From: Gallionella sp. UBA4121
Lineage (GTDB): Bacteria > Pseudomonadota > Gammaproteobacteria > Burkholderiales > Gallionellaceae
Assembly (NCBI GenBank): GCA_002381565.1
Contig: DFWZ01000021.1
Location: 1 to 64,000 of the forward strand
Reading direction: 5' to 3'
DNA length: 64,000 bases
Shown: positions 7,838 to 18,352 of the stretch, one piece after another
How the letters are laid out: each line of letters begins with the position of its first letter
Position numbering within the stretch: position 1 is the first letter of the stretch
The notes under the pieces: model-generated
Seen by the model: the letters and a program-made list of their open reading frames with translations, nothing else
Told to the model about the DNA's origin: nothing
Databases searched by the model: none
Program-made: the position numbers and the translations under genes

Positions 7838-8571
7838 GCAGGACAGGCTATCTCGCTGCTGCGGTTTTTTATGTCTGCATGCTGCTCGTCACGGCACCTG
7901 CATCCTTGCTAGCGCCCCTCATCCAGCGCATAAGCCATGAACGACTGTCACTGGCCAATTGCCAGGGTACGATCTGGCACGGCAGCGCCACACCGCTGCT
8001 TCTCACCGACAAAAGCTCAGGCCTTGCCCTGCACACACTGCACTGGCGCATAAACCCGCAAGCCCTGCTGCTGGGCCAGCTCAAGGCGGAAATTGGCTGG
8101 GACGATCTGCAATCGGCCACACCGATGTGGCTCACACTGGACGGAAAGTCAGTCAACCTGACTCATGTTCTGCTGCCCTTGCCGGCTGAAGTGCTAAGCG
8201 AGTTGTCGCCTTACCTGAAACCCGCCCAGCTCAGCGGCAGCCTGACGATCGAAAGCCCGCAGCTGACCTATACAGGCAACCATTTGCAAGGCAACGCCAG
8301 GGCTCGCTGGAGCCAGGCCGGATCCGCCATGTCCGCAGTTCATCCGCTGGGAGATTATCAGATCGATATCGTGGCGGCACAGGACAGTCTGCGCGCCGTA
8401 TTGACGACCGTGAGTGGCGTATTGTTGCTCGATGGTCAGGGCAGCTGGTCGCCCGCGCAGAAATTTCATTTCAACGGCACAGCCCGCGCCACAGATCAGG
8501 CTGCGCTCAACGAATTGCTGCACCATCTGGGTCCGGAAACCACCCCCGGCGTATACCGGATTTCGCTCTGA
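7834..8571 (+). CDS. gspN: Type II secretion protein GspN
   Basis: 245 residues from the GTG at 7834, which overlaps the gspM stop (GTGA); the frame is open upstream but only inside gspM. One N-terminal transmembrane helix (about 6-28) and a periplasmic beta-rich domain with NCQGTIWHGSA and the LDGQGSWSPAQKFHFNGTA repeat common to GspN. GspN is found in only some T2SS and its role is not settled. Last gene of the plus-strand block; its stop is 12 bp from the stop of convergent gspF, leaving no room for separate terminators. Confidence 0.88.
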   Translation: MSRTGYLAAAVFYVCMLLVTAPASLLAPLIQRISHERLSLANCQGTIWHGSATPLLLTDKSSGLALHTLHWRINPQALLLGQLKAEIGWDDLQSATPMWLTLDGKSVNLTHVLLPLPAEVLSELSPYLKPAQLSGSLTIESPQLTYTGNHLQGNARARWSQAGSAMSAVHPLGDYQIDIVAAQDSLRAVLTTVSGVLLLDGQGSWSPAQKFHFNGTARATDQAALNELLHHLGPETTPGVYRISL

Positions 8572-8583
8572 AGCGGGACAGAT

Positions 8584-9807
8584 TCAATGCACCATCTGGT
8601 TCATGTCGATGATAGGCATCAGGATGGCCAGCACGATCATCAGCACCACGCCGCCCATGGTCAGAATCAGCACAGGTTCAAGCAATGAGGTCAGAATCGC
8701 CGTGTAATTGCCGACCTCCTGCTCCTGCTGTTCCGCCGCGCGTTCGAGCATCACATCCAGTTGCCCGCTCGCCTCGCCGCTGGCAATCAGATGCACCAAC
8801 AGCGGAGGAAAGTACCCCGACACGGCCAGCGCCCGGCTCAGGCTCACGCCTTCACGCACTTTTTTGGCCGCATCATCCAGCGCTGCGCGCATCGGCAAGT
8901 TGTTGACCACACCCGCTGCCGCATTCAACGCGCTCATCAGGGGAACGCCGCTGCCAACCAGAATCGCCATCGTGCTGGACATGCGTGCGGTGTTGATACC
9001 CCGCACCAGACGTCCCGCCACCGGCAGCCGCAACAGACGCAGGTGTGCCTGATAACGCAGCCGTGACTGGCGCAGCACGAAGTGTACCGTCACGCCGAAA
9101 GCGGCGGCCAATAGCAACAGATACCCCCAGGTTTGCTGCAAGGTCGCACTCACCCAGATTAACGAGCGAGTCAGGAGCGGCAGGGTTTGATGCGACTGCT
9201 CAAACACTCCGATCACCTGCGGCACGACATAGATCAGTAGGCCGCCCACTACCAGCAAGGCTACCAGGGTGACGATTGCAGGGTAGACGAACGCCAGCAC
9301 GACCTTTTGCCGCAATGCCTGACGTGACTCGGTGTAATCTGCCAGACGCAACATGACGCGCCCCAATTCGCCCGATGCTTCGCCTGCCGTGACCAGTGCG
9401 CGATACAGTTCGGGGAAGATGGATTCATAATGGCCCAGCGCCTTTGCGAAAGTATTTCCGCCCAGGACTTCCGCACGCACGCCAGCCAAAACTTTTCGCA
9501 CCGTTTCATTTTCGCTTTGTTCGATCAGCGCACTCAATGCCTGCTCCAGCGTCAGGCTGGCAGCCAGCAATGTCGCCAGTTGGCGCGTAATCAGGCTCAG
9601 TTGTGCAACCGACAACCGGCCACGCCGCCACTGCCATCTGCCATCACGGGTATTCTGCAAGGCATCCTGCGATACGGCTTCGATGGCAACAACCGTTAAG
9701 CCTGACTCGCGCAAGGTGGCACGCGCCTGACGCACGGTATCAGCCTCGGCCACGCCGCGTAACAGCTTGCCCTTGCGATCCATTGCCTGATAACTGAAGG
9801 CCGCCAT
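8584..9807 (-). CDS. gspF: Type II secretion inner-membrane platform protein GspF
   Basis: 407 residues. Two homologous cytoplasmic-plus-membrane halves: about 70-190 (LSLITRQLATLLAASLTLEQAL) and about 270-395 (MSSTMAILVGSGVPLMSAL), each followed by a hydrophobic segment, and a last helix at the C-terminus (ILTMGGVVLMIVLAILMPI). Polytopic rotor/platform that couples GspE to pseudopilus assembly. Last gene of gspC-D-E-F; it starts 5 bp after gspE. Confidence 0.95.
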   Translation of the reverse strand: MAAFSYQAMDRKGKLLRGVAEADTVRQARATLRESGLTVVAIEAVSQDALQNTRDGRWQWRRGRLSVAQLSLITRQLATLLAASLTLEQALSALIEQSENETVRKVLAGVRAEVLGGNTFAKALGHYESIFPELYRALVTAGEASGELGRVMLRLADYTESRQALRQKVVLAFVYPAIVTLVALLVVGGLLIYVVPQVIGVFEQSHQTLPLLTRSLIWVSATLQQTWGYLLLLAAAFGVTVHFVLRQSRLRYQAHLRLLRLPVAGRLVRGINTARMSSTMAILVGSGVPLMSALNAAAGVVNNLPMRAALDDAAKKVREGVSLSRALAVSGYFPPLLVHLIASGEASGQLDVMLERAAEQQEQEVGNYTAILTSLLEPVLILTMGGVVLMIVLAILMPIIDMNQMVH

Positions 9808-9812
9808 GCCCG

Positions 9813-11300
9813 TTAGTCGCGCGTGACCCGCAGCAATTCTTCCAGCGAGGTGACACCGGATGCGACCAGTCGCATGCCGTCCTGGCGCAGGCTGTGCATG
9901 CCGTGTTGCATCGCATACTGACGCAACGCCTGTTCAGATGCCCGATCATGTATCAGGTGACGCAAGCCGTCATCTACCGTCAGCAACTCATAAATACCGC
10001 TCCGCCCGCGATAGCCGGTCTGATTGCAAACAGCACAGCCGGCAGGCCGGTACAGCTGCATCGGCGGCGTGTCCAATTCGAACATTGCCTGTTCAATGGC
10101 ATCGGGCTGGTAGGCTTCGCGACAGCCGCCGCACAGCGTGCGCACCAGACGTTGCGCCAGCACGCCGAGCAGGCTGGAGGACAGCAGGAAAGGTTCCACC
10201 GCCATGTCGGTCAAACGTGTGATCGAGCTGACCGTGTCGTTGGTGTGCAGGGTCGCCAGCACCAGATGCCCGGTCAGACTCGCCTGCACCGCAATCTGTG
10301 CGGTTTCCAGGTCGCGGATTTCACCTATCATAATCACGTCAGGGTCCTGGCGCAAAATGGCCCGCAGCGCGCGCGCAAAACTCATGTCGATGCGCGGATT
10401 GACCTGCGTCTGGCCGATGCCGTCGAGGTCGTATTCCACCGGATCCTCCACCGTCATGACGTTGGTCACGGTGGCATCGATGCGCGATAGCGCAGCATAC
10501 AGCGTGGTGGTCTTGCCCGAACCGGTGGGCCCTGTCACCAGCACAATGCCGTGCGGCTGGCGGATCAGCGCATCCATCGCCGCCAGAGTCTCGCCTTCCA
10601 TACCCAGACGCGTCAGCTCCAGCCTTCCGGCATCCTTGTCCAACAGACGCAACACAATGCGTTCGCCGTGCCCGGTGGGCAAGGTAGATACGCGCACATC
10701 GACAGGCTTGCCTGCCAGCCTCAAGGTGATGCGCCCGTCCTGCGGCAGGCGTTTCTCGGCAATATCCAGTTCCGCCATGATCTTGATGCGCGACACCATC
10801 GCCGCATGCAAGGCGCGGTGCGGTTCGATCACATCTTTCAGCGTGCCATCCACGCGAAACCGCACGGCAGAGCGCGTCTCGAACGGTTCAATATGTATAT
10901 CCGACGCATTTTCGCGCACCGCCTGGGTCAGCAGCGCATTAATCATGCGGATGACCGGTGCGTCGCTGTCGGCATCGAGCAAGTCTTCGATTTGTGGCAG
11001 GTCGTTCACCAGTTGCGACAAGTCCATATCCTGTTCGACATCGTCCACCATGGATGCCGCCGAACCTTCTGCCTGCCCGTAGGCAGCAGCCAACTCCCGT
11101 TCAAACTCTTCCAGCGAGACCAGTTTCGCCTGCACCGGCACGGCCAGCACCCGACGCACCTCGGCCAGTACGCCGGGCCCGGCATCGCTGCGCAAACTCA
11201 CTTCCGCACCTTCCGGAGTCGTTTTCGACAGCAGCACACCACGGCTTTTGGCAAACGAATAGGGGATTTTTTTAAGTGATAACTTGACGGGACTGTCCAT
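9813..11300 (-). CDS. gspE: Type II secretion ATPase GspE
   Basis: 495 residues, cytoplasmic hexameric motor. Short N-domain (about 1-95), then N2 domain with [10 protein letters not shown], Walker [13 protein letters not shown], Asp box ([17 protein letters not shown]), Walker B ([14 protein letters not shown]) and His box ([12 protein letters not shown]). The tetracysteine zinc site is complete: LCGGC and GCAVC. The N-terminus is shorter than in PilB-type enzymes, with no MshEN domain, in contrast to the orphan ATPase at 45202-47574. Start ATG preceded by GGAG six bases upstream. 40 bp after gspD. Confidence 0.97.
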   Translation of the reverse strand: MDSPVKLSLKKIPYSFAKSRGVLLSKTTPEGAEVSLRSDAGPGVLAEVRRVLAVPVQAKLVSLEEFERELAAAYGQAEGSAASMVDDVEQDMDLSQLVNDLPQIEDLLDADSDAPVIRMINALLTQAVRENASDIHIEPFETRSAVRFRVDGTLKDVIEPHRALHAAMVSRIKIMAELDIAEKRLPQDGRITLRLAGKPVDVRVSTLPTGHGERIVLRLLDKDAGRLELTRLGMEGETLAAMDALIRQPHGIVLVTGPTGSGKTTTLYAALSRIDATVTNVMTVEDPVEYDLDGIGQTQVNPRIDMSFARALRAILRQDPDVIMIGEIRDLETAQIAVQASLTGHLVLATLHTNDTVSSITRLTDMAVEPFLLSSSLLGVLAQRLVRTLCGGCREAYQPDAIEQAMFELDTPPMQLYRPAGCAVCNQTGYRGRSGIYELLTVDDGLRHLIHDRASEQALRQYAMQHGMHSLRQDGMRLVASGVTSLEELLRVTRD

Positions 11301-11340
11301 ACTCAGCTCCGTCTGGCACAGATTACGCCCATGGATCCAC

Positions 11341-13437
11341 TCACGGTTTCACCGCATCGACAGGCTTCGGGTTATCGAGTTTAAGACTCAGCGGCGGCAT
11401 CGCGGGGGCGGCCATGTCCGGCAACATGAATTGGGATGGCAACTGACTCTTCAGCTGTTCACCACGCAGATAATCGTATCTGTCCTGAGTCAGGCCCTGA
11501 TGCGCCTGGCCGTCACGCATCACATACGGACGTATGAACACCATCAGATTGGTCTTGGTGTGCTGCCTGACTTCATGGCGAAACAGATTGCCCAGCAGGG
11601 GAATATCGCCCAGCACCGGCACCTTGTCCACACCATTGGTCACCGAATCCTGAATCAGGCCGCCCAGCACAATAATCTGTCCTTCATCGACCAATACGGT
11701 CGATTCCAGCGAACGCTTGTTGGTAATCACCCCGGCCGCATTGTTGATCGTCTGAGTCTGCACGCTGGATACTTCCTGATACACCTGTAACTTGATCGTG
11801 CCGCCTTCTGACACCTGCGGCTTGATACGCAATGTCAGCCCGACATCCTTGCGCTCTATGGTCTGGAACGGCGTGGCAGTCGCCGCACCACCGGTTTGCG
11901 CATAGCTGCCGGTGATGAACGGGACGTTCTGACCGATGATGATCTTCGCTTCCTCGTTATCGAGCGTCAGCAGATTCGGGGTAGACAGGATATTGGCGTT
12001 GACATCATTTTCCAGCACGCGCGCCAGCATACCCAGGTTCAGCACCGTACCGATCCCCGGGATGTTCATCGAGCCCCTGACGACACCGATGTTCAGGCCC
12101 TGTCCCACCGTACCGATGTTGGTCGCTGCACTGATGATATTGCCGCCAGGCGCCCCGGCCGCACCGCCTGCACCTTGCGTACCAAAATTGGTACCGCCGA
12201 TCACATTGGCGCCTGGCCTGTTGATGCCATTCAATGCCTGCCACTGAATGCCGAATTCCGCCGCCTTGTCTGCGGTGACTTCAGCGATCAGCGCTTCGAC
12301 GAAAATCTGCGCGCGACGTACATCCAGCATTTCCACCACGGTGCGCAGATTGTTATATACCGCATCGGAAGACGTAATAATCAGGGCATTCGACGCCGCA
12401 TCCGCCTGGATCATGCCACCCGTCACAGGCGTTGCCGCCGACGAACTGAACGCACCGGGCGCCGCAGACGCGCCAGAGGTGCCGGAGGTAGCAGATGGAG
12501 TAGTGGTAGCGGGAGTAGCCGAGGCGCCAGATGCACTGAGCGTACCGGAAGGTGCCGTTGCTGCCGACGTATCGCCGCTCAGCACTGCTCGCAGGGTTTG
12601 CGCCAACCGGGTAGCCTCCGCATTTTTCAGATAGACAACATGGATATTGCCCGGCGCGCTGGTCTGTATATCCAGTTTTGCCGCCAGCTCCTGTACCCGT
12701 GCGATGCGCGCCGGACTATCCGTGCGCAGCAGCAAACTGTTGGTGCGCGCATCCGCCATCAGCATAAAACGCTGACTCGCGTCGGTCGAGCCTGTCGCTA
12801 TGACCGAACCGTCCAGCATCAGCCGGTTGATGATTTGCGCCAAATCCATCACCGACGCGTATTTCACCGGAATCACAGTGGTCGCTGCGCTCTGTGGCTG
12901 ATCGAGCGTCGCCACGATCTGCTCGATGCGTTTCAGATTGCTGGCATAATCGGTCACGACCAGCGCGTTATTATTGGGATAGGCCACCACAATATTATTG
13001 GGTGCGATCAGGGGTCGCAGGATAGGCACCAGTTGTACCGCCGACTCGTGATGCAGCATGAACACCCGCGTCACCAGCTTGTCGCCGCTGCCGCTTCTGT
13101 CACCCACACCCGGAATATACAGTTTGGCATCCGCCTCCGGCATCACCTTGGTCACCCCGTTCGACTCGACCGCCGCGAATCCCTGCAAGCGCAAGGCGGA
13201 CAACAGGGTATCGTAGGCCATGGATGCGGGAATCGGCGTTGAGGATACGATATTGATCGTCCCCTTCACACGGGGATCGACCAGAAAATTGCGCCGGGTA
13301 ATTTGCGAAATCGCCTTGATCACCTCTGCAATATCGGCATTCACAAAGTTCAGTGACACTTGCTCTTCCGCCGCGATTGCCACGGGTGATAACGTCAATA
13401 CACCGCACAACATCAACCGCGCCAACCAGATTCTCAT
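11341..13437 (-). CDS. gspD: Type II secretion outer-membrane secretin GspD
   Basis: 698 residues from the ATG at 13437, chosen because AAGGGA lies about 7 bases upstream and a clean signal peptide follows ([20 protein letters not shown], cut before AEEQ); an ATG at 13470 would add 11 unsupported residues. N0 domain ([16 protein letters not shown]), N1-N3 modules, then secretin core with VPFITGSYA and the C-terminal [15 protein letters not shown] motif. An Ala/Ser/Thr/Gly-rich loop of about 50 residues interrupts N3, an expanded form of the loop common there. No lipobox at the N-terminus; no pilotin gene in view. Confidence 0.96.
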   Translation of the reverse strand: MRIWLARLMLCGVLTLSPVAIAAEEQVSLNFVNADIAEVIKAISQITRRNFLVDPRVKGTINIVSSTPIPASMAYDTLLSALRLQGFAAVESNGVTKVMPEADAKLYIPGVGDRSGSGDKLVTRVFMLHHESAVQLVPILRPLIAPNNIVVAYPNNNALVVTDYASNLKRIEQIVATLDQPQSAATTVIPVKYASVMDLAQIINRLMLDGSVIATGSTDASQRFMLMADARTNSLLLRTDSPARIARVQELAAKLDIQTSAPGNIHVVYLKNAEATRLAQTLRAVLSGDTSAATAPSGTLSASGASATPATTTPSATSGTSGASAAPGAFSSSAATPVTGGMIQADAASNALIITSSDAVYNNLRTVVEMLDVRRAQIFVEALIAEVTADKAAEFGIQWQALNGINRPGANVIGGTNFGTQGAGGAAGAPGGNIISAATNIGTVGQGLNIGVVRGSMNIPGIGTVLNLGMLARVLENDVNANILSTPNLLTLDNEEAKIIIGQNVPFITGSYAQTGGAATATPFQTIERKDVGLTLRIKPQVSEGGTIKLQVYQEVSSVQTQTINNAAGVITNKRSLESTVLVDEGQIIVLGGLIQDSVTNGVDKVPVLGDIPLLGNLFRHEVRQHTKTNLMVFIRPYVMRDGQAHQGLTQDRYDYLRGEQLKSQLPSQFMLPDMAAPAMPPLSLKLDNPKPVDAVKP

Positions 13438-13554
13438 CAAATGTCCCTTGTAAAGTTCACGATTCGCCATTCATTCATACCGGACCGCATGCACTGCCGA
13501 GTTTTTTACAGTTTCGTCTCGCCCGATAGCATACGCTGTTGGGCGGCAGCACGC

Positions 13555-14049
13555 CTAGTGTAACGCAGCGGGCGGCTCCAGCGCGACAGCTGCCTTACCG
13601 GGTGTTTTTCCTGCCAGGGGTATCTGCTGACGCACACCATTACGCTCGATCACCACATGATCAATCGCCACCTCCACCAGCTTTACACCCGAGACGATCT
13701 CCCGGCCGGTTGCCAATCCCATCTGACGCTTGCCATCCAGTTCAAGCACCGCAAAACCGGGCACCCCTGCAAACACCCCGACCAGCCGCACATCTGGCAT
13801 GACGGCCTGAACCGTCACACCTGACGCCGCCGCGCTGCCAAACAGGCGTTCTGCCTGAATACCCGAAGAGGGGAAGGCCGCTGGCAACACCGATGTCCTG
13901 TGTGGCGCGAACAGCACCCAGGTCCAGTGAGCCAGCATTGCGCCGATCACCAGCACAGCGAGTACGCGCCACATGAACTGGCTCCTCGCTGATACGTCGA
14001 CCACACCGTTCGCACGCAATATCATCCCCTGTTTCCCCGGCAACTGCAT
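13555..14049 (-). CDS. gspC: Type II secretion protein GspC
   Basis: 164 residues from the ATG at 14049, preceded by GAGAGGCAGGT; an upstream ATG at 14097 has no ribosome site. One N-terminal transmembrane helix (FMWRVLAVLVIGAMLAHWTWVLF), then an HR domain (VRLVGVFAGVPGFAVLELDGKRQMGLATG) that contacts the N0 domain of GspD. It has a short tail and no PDZ or coiled coil, so it is the minimal GspC type. First gene of the minus-strand block, with 118 bp to gspD. Confidence 0.85.
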   Translation of the reverse strand: MQLPGKQGMILRANGVVDVSARSQFMWRVLAVLVIGAMLAHWTWVLFAPHRTSVLPAAFPSSGIQAERLFGSAAASGVTVQAVMPDVRLVGVFAGVPGFAVLELDGKRQMGLATGREIVSGVKLVEVAIDHVVIERNGVRQQIPLAGKTPGKAAVALEPPAALH

Positions 14050-14367
14050 ACCTGCCTCTCTGATCAATCGCGGTGCAGTATACACAATGAATAACAAAAC
14101 GAAATTAATTGCATCAGTGTCAGGCAGGCTTCAACCCGTGTAAGTCCCGTGCGAGCCACCGCTCATCGCCACCGGTCGTATTTTACAAAAAAGAAGATAT
14201 ACATTCATAGCTCTGTTTAAAGGTTACCTGCCTGTTCAATAAAATGGCCAGTCGTGCCATCGTCGGAACTTTTTGGCAACGCCGCAAATCTGTGCGGTAG
14301 CGCACATACCTGCTTGTGGCTCGCCCCTATACTCCGGCTTCCACATTGATGCTTTCAGGAGAAACAA

Positions 14368-14847
14368 ATGAAAAAGACTTTAATCGCAGCAGCAATGAGT
14401 GCCGCATTCGTGGCGGCGCCCGCATTTGCAGGAACTTATGTAGGAGCGGGACTCGGCTCGGCCAGGACCGATGCCAACCATACCGCATCGAAAGTTTTCG
14501 TAGGCTACCAGTCAACAGAGAATTTTGGTGTGCAGGTTGCCTACAACAATTTCGGCGGATACCGCGGTGCAACCGCTACCGCGTGGTCAGCGGCGCTGGT
14601 TGGCACGCTGCCACTGGATCAGAACTGGGATGTCTCCGCCAAATTGGGCGCGACCGAAAACCGCACTACGCTCCCGGGTTCTGGCCGTCATTCAGACATT
14701 CTGGCTGGCGTAGGTGTCGGTTACAACTTCACCAAAAACTTCGCCCTGCGTCTTGAATATGAAGATTTCGGCAAAATGCCGACTGATGTCAACGGCAATC
14801 GCTGGAAAGCGACCAACTGGGGACTTAACGCCAAGTATTCGTTCTAA
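14368..14847 (+). CDS. Small outer-membrane beta-barrel protein
   Basis: 159 residues. Signal peptide MKKTLIAAAMSAAFVAAPAFA with a good AxA cut site, then eight predicted amphipathic strands with alternating aromatics ending in the C-terminal Phe (LNAKYSF) needed for BAM recognition. Fits the OmpA-like/OmpW-like eight-strand barrel group (YVGAGLGSA, VGVGYNFTKNFALRLEYEDFG). No OmpA peptidoglycan domain. Ribosome site AGGAGAAACAA. Monocistronic, closed by a strong terminator. Function beyond a surface barrel cannot be told. Confidence 0.85.
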   Translation: MKKTLIAAAMSAAFVAAPAFAGTYVGAGLGSARTDANHTASKVFVGYQSTENFGVQVAYNNFGGYRGATATAWSAALVGTLPLDQNWDVSAKLGATENRTTLPGSGRHSDILAGVGVGYNFTKNFALRLEYEDFGKMPTDVNGNRWKATNWGLNAKYSF

Positions 14848-14862
14848 ACGACAGATACCATC

Positions 14863-14889
14863 AAAACCGGGAGCGATCCCGGTTTTTTT
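14863..14889 (+). terminator. Rho-independent terminator after the barrel gene
   Basis: AAAACCGGGA (14863-14872), loop GCGA, TCCCGGTTTT (14877-14886), running into a T-tract. Perfect 10-bp stem 15 bp after the stop codon. Confidence 0.92.
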
Positions 14890-14923
14890 GTTCGTCCGGC
14901 AAAATAAATCAATCTGGAACTAA

Positions 14924-15148
14924 AAGTCTTTATTCGACGTATCGAACGGCTGCGCTCCGCATGGCAATGGAGCACTGGCGTATCTTCTCGCCCGGCAGAC
15001 TGAAAAAAACCAGGGCAGCACTGTTACCCCATGGACACAGAAAGATTATGCAGATCACGTCAAGTCAGACGATGTCGATCCTGCCCGCGTTCAGCTGACG
15101 GCAATCATCGATTCCGGCCCGGCGTTCCGTTTCGGTGATCCGGGGTGA
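14924..15148 (+). pseudogene. Possible decayed 3' end of a gene
   Basis: A 74-codon frame without a start codon runs from just after a stop at 14921 to TGA 15146. It reads as protein-like sequence (about LLARQTEKNQGSTVTPW ... VQLTAIIDSGPAFRFGDPG) with no internal stop and no ribosome site. It directly follows a terminator and precedes a repeat element. I do not recognise the family. It may equally be chance open frame. Confidence 0.3.
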
Positions 15149-15191
15149 CAAACATGCTATTTAACCCAGATAGTTCATTAGCACAAAATTG

Positions 15192-15318
15192 CGTCATACC
15201 GGCGAAGGCCGGTATCCAGATGATTAACAATTTCCCACGCAAGTGGGACAACATCATGGTTTGGCCTGCTACGCAGAGTATTTTTTATGACTGGATTCCG
15301 GCTTTCGCCGGAATGACG
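15192..15318. repeat. MITE-like palindromic repeat, copy 1
   Basis: Starts CGTCATACCGGCGAAGGCCG...ATCCAG and ends CTGGATTCCGGC...GCCGGAATGACG, so the two ends are near-perfect inverted repeats around a unique centre. Same family as the elements at 38628-38714 and 42921-43038. Translating it yields the familiar spurious peptides HSGESRNP and LDTGLRRYD. Confidence 0.85.
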
Positions 15319-15363
15319 ACCTAATAGATTATTTGGGTTTAATTGCCGACTCAACAACGACAA

Positions 15364-16317
15364 TCAGGGTCGCTTCGGCGCTTTCATGCGCTCCATTTCC
15401 TCGAAATGCAGCCGCTCATGCTGCAAGCTGCCGAACCAGAGTGCGTAATGCCGCGTAAACTCCGCACCCAGAAAAAAAATCTGAGCCGAGTAATACACCC
15501 AGAGCAGCAGCGCAATCAAGGACCCTGCGGCACCGAAACTGGACGCCACGCCGCTGTTGCCCAGATACAGGCCGATCGCATATTTTCCCAGACTGAACAA
15601 CCCCGCCGTGAAGACAGCTCCGATCCAGACATCGCGCCACGACAGCGGCGCATCAGGAAGTGTCTTGTAGATGACGGCAAACATGCAGGCAATAACGCCG
15701 AACGCAATGAAGGATGAGATCGTGGACAGAACGGCAGCGGAACTGCCCAGAATCCCGTAGGCATGATGTTCCAGCAAATTCAGCGTGGCGCTGATGACAA
15801 GTGAGACCAGCAGCAGAAAAGCCAGCACCAGCACCATGCCGAATGATAATAGCCGGGTTCTTAGCAGCACGCTGAAGGCAGACTGACTAGGTTTGTCGAT
15901 ACCCCACATTTCATCCAGGCTGTCCTTGAGTTCGGCGAATACGCTCGTGGCGCCCACCAGCAGCAGGACGCTCGCGAACAATGTTGCCACCCGCCCCGAG
16001 TCCGGGTCGCGCGCGGATGCCAGCAATGCCTGAATGACCTGCGCGCCATTGGGGCCTACCAGTCCCTGTATCTGGGCTACGATCTCACCTTGAGCCGCTT
16101 CGACACCGAAAACGTAGCCTGCAAACACGATGGCCAGCACCAGGATCGGCGTCATGGAAAACAGGGTATAGAAAGCAAGCGCCGCGCCTTTGCTCGATGC
16201 GCGATGATCAACCCAGGAACTCAGCGACTCAATCAGGACGAACTTCAACCGCACCAGCCAGTGATACGCCGCTGGTGCGGCGGGTTCAACGGGTTCTGTC
16301 GGACGCATCGTAATCAT
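15364..16317 (-). CDS. YihY/UPF0761 family inner-membrane protein
   Basis: 317 residues with about six transmembrane helices. Family marks: SKGAALAFYTLFSMTPILV near the N-terminus, LKDSLDEMWGI, LPDAPLSWRDVWIGAVFTAGLFSLGK, and the final helix ALLLWVYYSAQIFFLGAEFT. This is the YihY family, formerly mislabelled ribonuclease BN; recent work links relatives to envelope lipid or glycan transport, but the exact role is not established. No operon partners; the next gene on the same strand is catalase 85 bp upstream. Confidence 0.88.
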   Translation of the reverse strand: MITMRPTEPVEPAAPAAYHWLVRLKFVLIESLSSWVDHRASSKGAALAFYTLFSMTPILVLAIVFAGYVFGVEAAQGEIVAQIQGLVGPNGAQVIQALLASARDPDSGRVATLFASVLLLVGATSVFAELKDSLDEMWGIDKPSQSAFSVLLRTRLLSFGMVLVLAFLLLVSLVISATLNLLEHHAYGILGSSAAVLSTISSFIAFGVIACMFAVIYKTLPDAPLSWRDVWIGAVFTAGLFSLGKYAIGLYLGNSGVASSFGAAGSLIALLLWVYYSAQIFFLGAEFTRHYALWFGSLQHERLHFEEMERMKAPKRP

Positions 16318-16402
16318 CTTTAACCCTCTTCACACGGCCTGTCCTGTGACCTGCACACACGGAAAGTACCTTGTTTTGATCGCGGTTGTCATGTCGACTT
16401 AT

Positions 16403-17860
16403 TCATCCGATAACTTCGTCTATCGCAATGCCAAGTCCTGATGCGACATTGCTGCCGTAGTCCGGGTCTGCCTTGTAAAAATGACCTGTCTGACGCACCT
16501 GAATCAAGCGCGGCACCGTCTTTAACACGCTCACCAGATTTGCGATCAGTTGAGACTTCTGGTCGGCATTCATCAAACGGTACAAGGCCCCTGCCTGACT
16601 GTAATCCTCGTTGCCGTCACGATGGTTATAACTGTCGGCGTCCCCGCTGATTTTCAGTGGCGGCTCTTTAAGGCGCGGATCATCCACAGGGCCATCGAAG
16701 CTGTTAGGCTGGTAATTGACCGTGCCGCCGCCATTGGCATCAAATCGGCCCTGTCCGTCGCGATGGTAGGTATGAACTTCACAATGCGGCTTGTTGATCG
16801 GCAGCGCGGCATACTGGATGCCGATGCGGTAACGGTGTGCATCAGGGTAGGACAACAGCCGCGCCTGCAGCACTTTGTCGGGCGATGCGCCCATGCCGGG
16901 CGGCATGTTGCCCGGCTCAAATGCGGCCTGCTCAACTTCGGCAAAATAGTTCTGCGGGTTGCGGTTGAGCTCCATGATGCCAACGACGATGGGCGGATAA
17001 TCCGCATGCGGCCACACCTTGGTCAGATCGAAGGGGTGAATGGCATACGTCTCGGCATCCTTCTCCGGCATGATCTGCACCTCGACCTGCCACTTCGGGA
17101 AGTCACCTCTTGCAATCGCGTCATGCAGATCGCGACGGTGAAAATCGAGATCAACGCCGGCAATTTTAGCCGCCTCTTCGTTGGTCAGCGTCTTGATGCC
17201 CTGCATGGTCTTGAAATGCCATTTCACCCAATAACGCTCGCCCGCGTCGTTCCACAGGCTGTAGGTATGGCTGGAATAACCGTTCATATTACGCAAGGTC
17301 GCGGGTATGCCGCGATCGGAGAACAGCGTGGTAACCTGATGCAGCGACTCGGGCGACAGACTCCAGAAATCCCACTGCATGGTGTTGTCCCGCAAGCCGG
17401 TGGCAGGATCGCGTTTCTGCGAATGAATGAAATCGGAGAATTTAAGCGAGTCGCGCACGAAGAACACCGGTGTGTTGTTGCCCACCAGATCCCAGTTGCC
17501 TTCCTCAGTGTAGAATTTCAATGCAAAGCCGCGCGGATCGCGTGCCGTATCGGCTGAACCCGTCTCGCCTGCCACCGTGGAAAAGCGCCCGAACATATCG
17601 CAGCGATTGCCGACCTTTGAAAATAGCCGCGCCCTTGTATAACGGGAAATATCACCCGTCACGGTAAACGTGCCGTGAGCGCCGGCACCCTTGGCATGTA
17701 CCACACGCTCCGGCACGCGCTCACGGTTGAAGTGCGCCATTTTTTCCATCAGCCGGTAGTCCTGCATCAGCACCGGCCCGCGCGCCCCCGCCGTCTGTGA
17801 ATTCTGATTGTCTGTCACCGGGGTGCCGGCAGCCGTTGTCATGTAAGGGCATTTGTTCAT
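16403..17860 (-). CDS. katA: Monofunctional haem catalase
   Basis: 485 residues, the length of small-subunit (clade 3) catalases. It disproportionates hydrogen peroxide in the cytoplasm. Active-site His in [13 protein letters not shown], distal Asn in [14 protein letters not shown], and the haem-ligand Tyr in the [14 protein letters not shown] motif are all present. No signal peptide. Start ATG 17860 has AAGGAG eight bases upstream. Stands alone; an OxyR-type site could lie in 17870-17990 but I cannot define one. Confidence 0.97.
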   Translation of the reverse strand: MNKCPYMTTAAGTPVTDNQNSQTAGARGPVLMQDYRLMEKMAHFNRERVPERVVHAKGAGAHGTFTVTGDISRYTRARLFSKVGNRCDMFGRFSTVAGETGSADTARDPRGFALKFYTEEGNWDLVGNNTPVFFVRDSLKFSDFIHSQKRDPATGLRDNTMQWDFWSLSPESLHQVTTLFSDRGIPATLRNMNGYSSHTYSLWNDAGERYWVKWHFKTMQGIKTLTNEEAAKIAGVDLDFHRRDLHDAIARGDFPKWQVEVQIMPEKDAETYAIHPFDLTKVWPHADYPPIVVGIMELNRNPQNYFAEVEQAAFEPGNMPPGMGASPDKVLQARLLSYPDAHRYRIGIQYAALPINKPHCEVHTYHRDGQGRFDANGGGTVNYQPNSFDGPVDDPRLKEPPLKISGDADSYNHRDGNEDYSQAGALYRLMNADQKSQLIANLVSVLKTVPRLIQVRQTGHFYKADPDYGSNVASGLGIAIDEVIG

Positions 17861-18070
17861 TTATGACTCCTTCGTGCTGTAAAACCAGAAGATTGAGCGT
17901 AATATCGATACCGTTCTGTGCGGTAACGAACCTATTAATCAAAACAGCTCTATCGCTATAGTGGAGCTATGTTGCCTGGCGAACAGAATTTTGGATGAAC
18001 TCGGCATAAGGTGTCACTCCGTCAACGTCGGATCTGATGTGAATGACGCATAACTTTTCAGGAGATGATC

Positions 18071-18226
18071 ATGTCCCAAAATACCAGGAATCAATATCAG
18101 AAACCGGTACCGACTCATCCGTACCCCGCCGAAGATGTTAACAAACAAAAACAGAAAGCCGAAGAACAAGAGGTTACCGGCAGGCATAAAAATGATGGGC
18201 AAAAAGATCACAAAGGGCCCCGTTAA
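18071..18226 (+). CDS. Small very hydrophilic protein of unknown function
   Basis: 51 residues (MSQNTRNQYQKPVP ... HKGPR), rich in Lys, Gln, Asn, Glu and Pro, with no hydrophobic core, so probably disordered. AGGAG sits seven bases before the ATG; an in-frame ATG two codons earlier (18065) is possible. The opposite strand has an open frame with a hydrophobic translation, the expected mirror of a charged protein. It lies between divergent catalase and the cardiolipin synthase gene 127 bp downstream. No family recognised. Confidence 0.6.
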   Translation: MSQNTRNQYQKPVPTHPYPAEDVNKQKQKAEEQEVTGRHKNDGQKDHKGPR

Positions 18227-18352
18227 ATCATTGTTCTGCATTCGCGTGCCTGCGGCCCGTCCGACTGCCGGGGACGTTTGTGCGTTCTTGATTCTGCCCG
18301 TTTATCTCGATACTGAGGGACGTTCTTTCCCGATGCATTCAAGATCAGCATA

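Noticed and set aside
10138..11082. 314-codon plus-strand open frame
   Set aside because: Antisense to gspE; Ser/Arg/Met-rich translation with no family features.
11896..13242. 448-codon plus-strand open frame
   Set aside because: It is the mirror of gspD. Its translation is Arg/His-rich with no domain, and gspD on the other strand is unmistakable.
15178..15363. 61-residue open frame with HSGESRNP and LDTGLRRYD
   Set aside because: These peptides come from translating the palindromic repeat, not from a gene.
18014..18241. 75-residue hydrophobic minus-strand frame
   Set aside because: Exact mirror of the charged small gene at 18071-18226, which has the better ribosome site.
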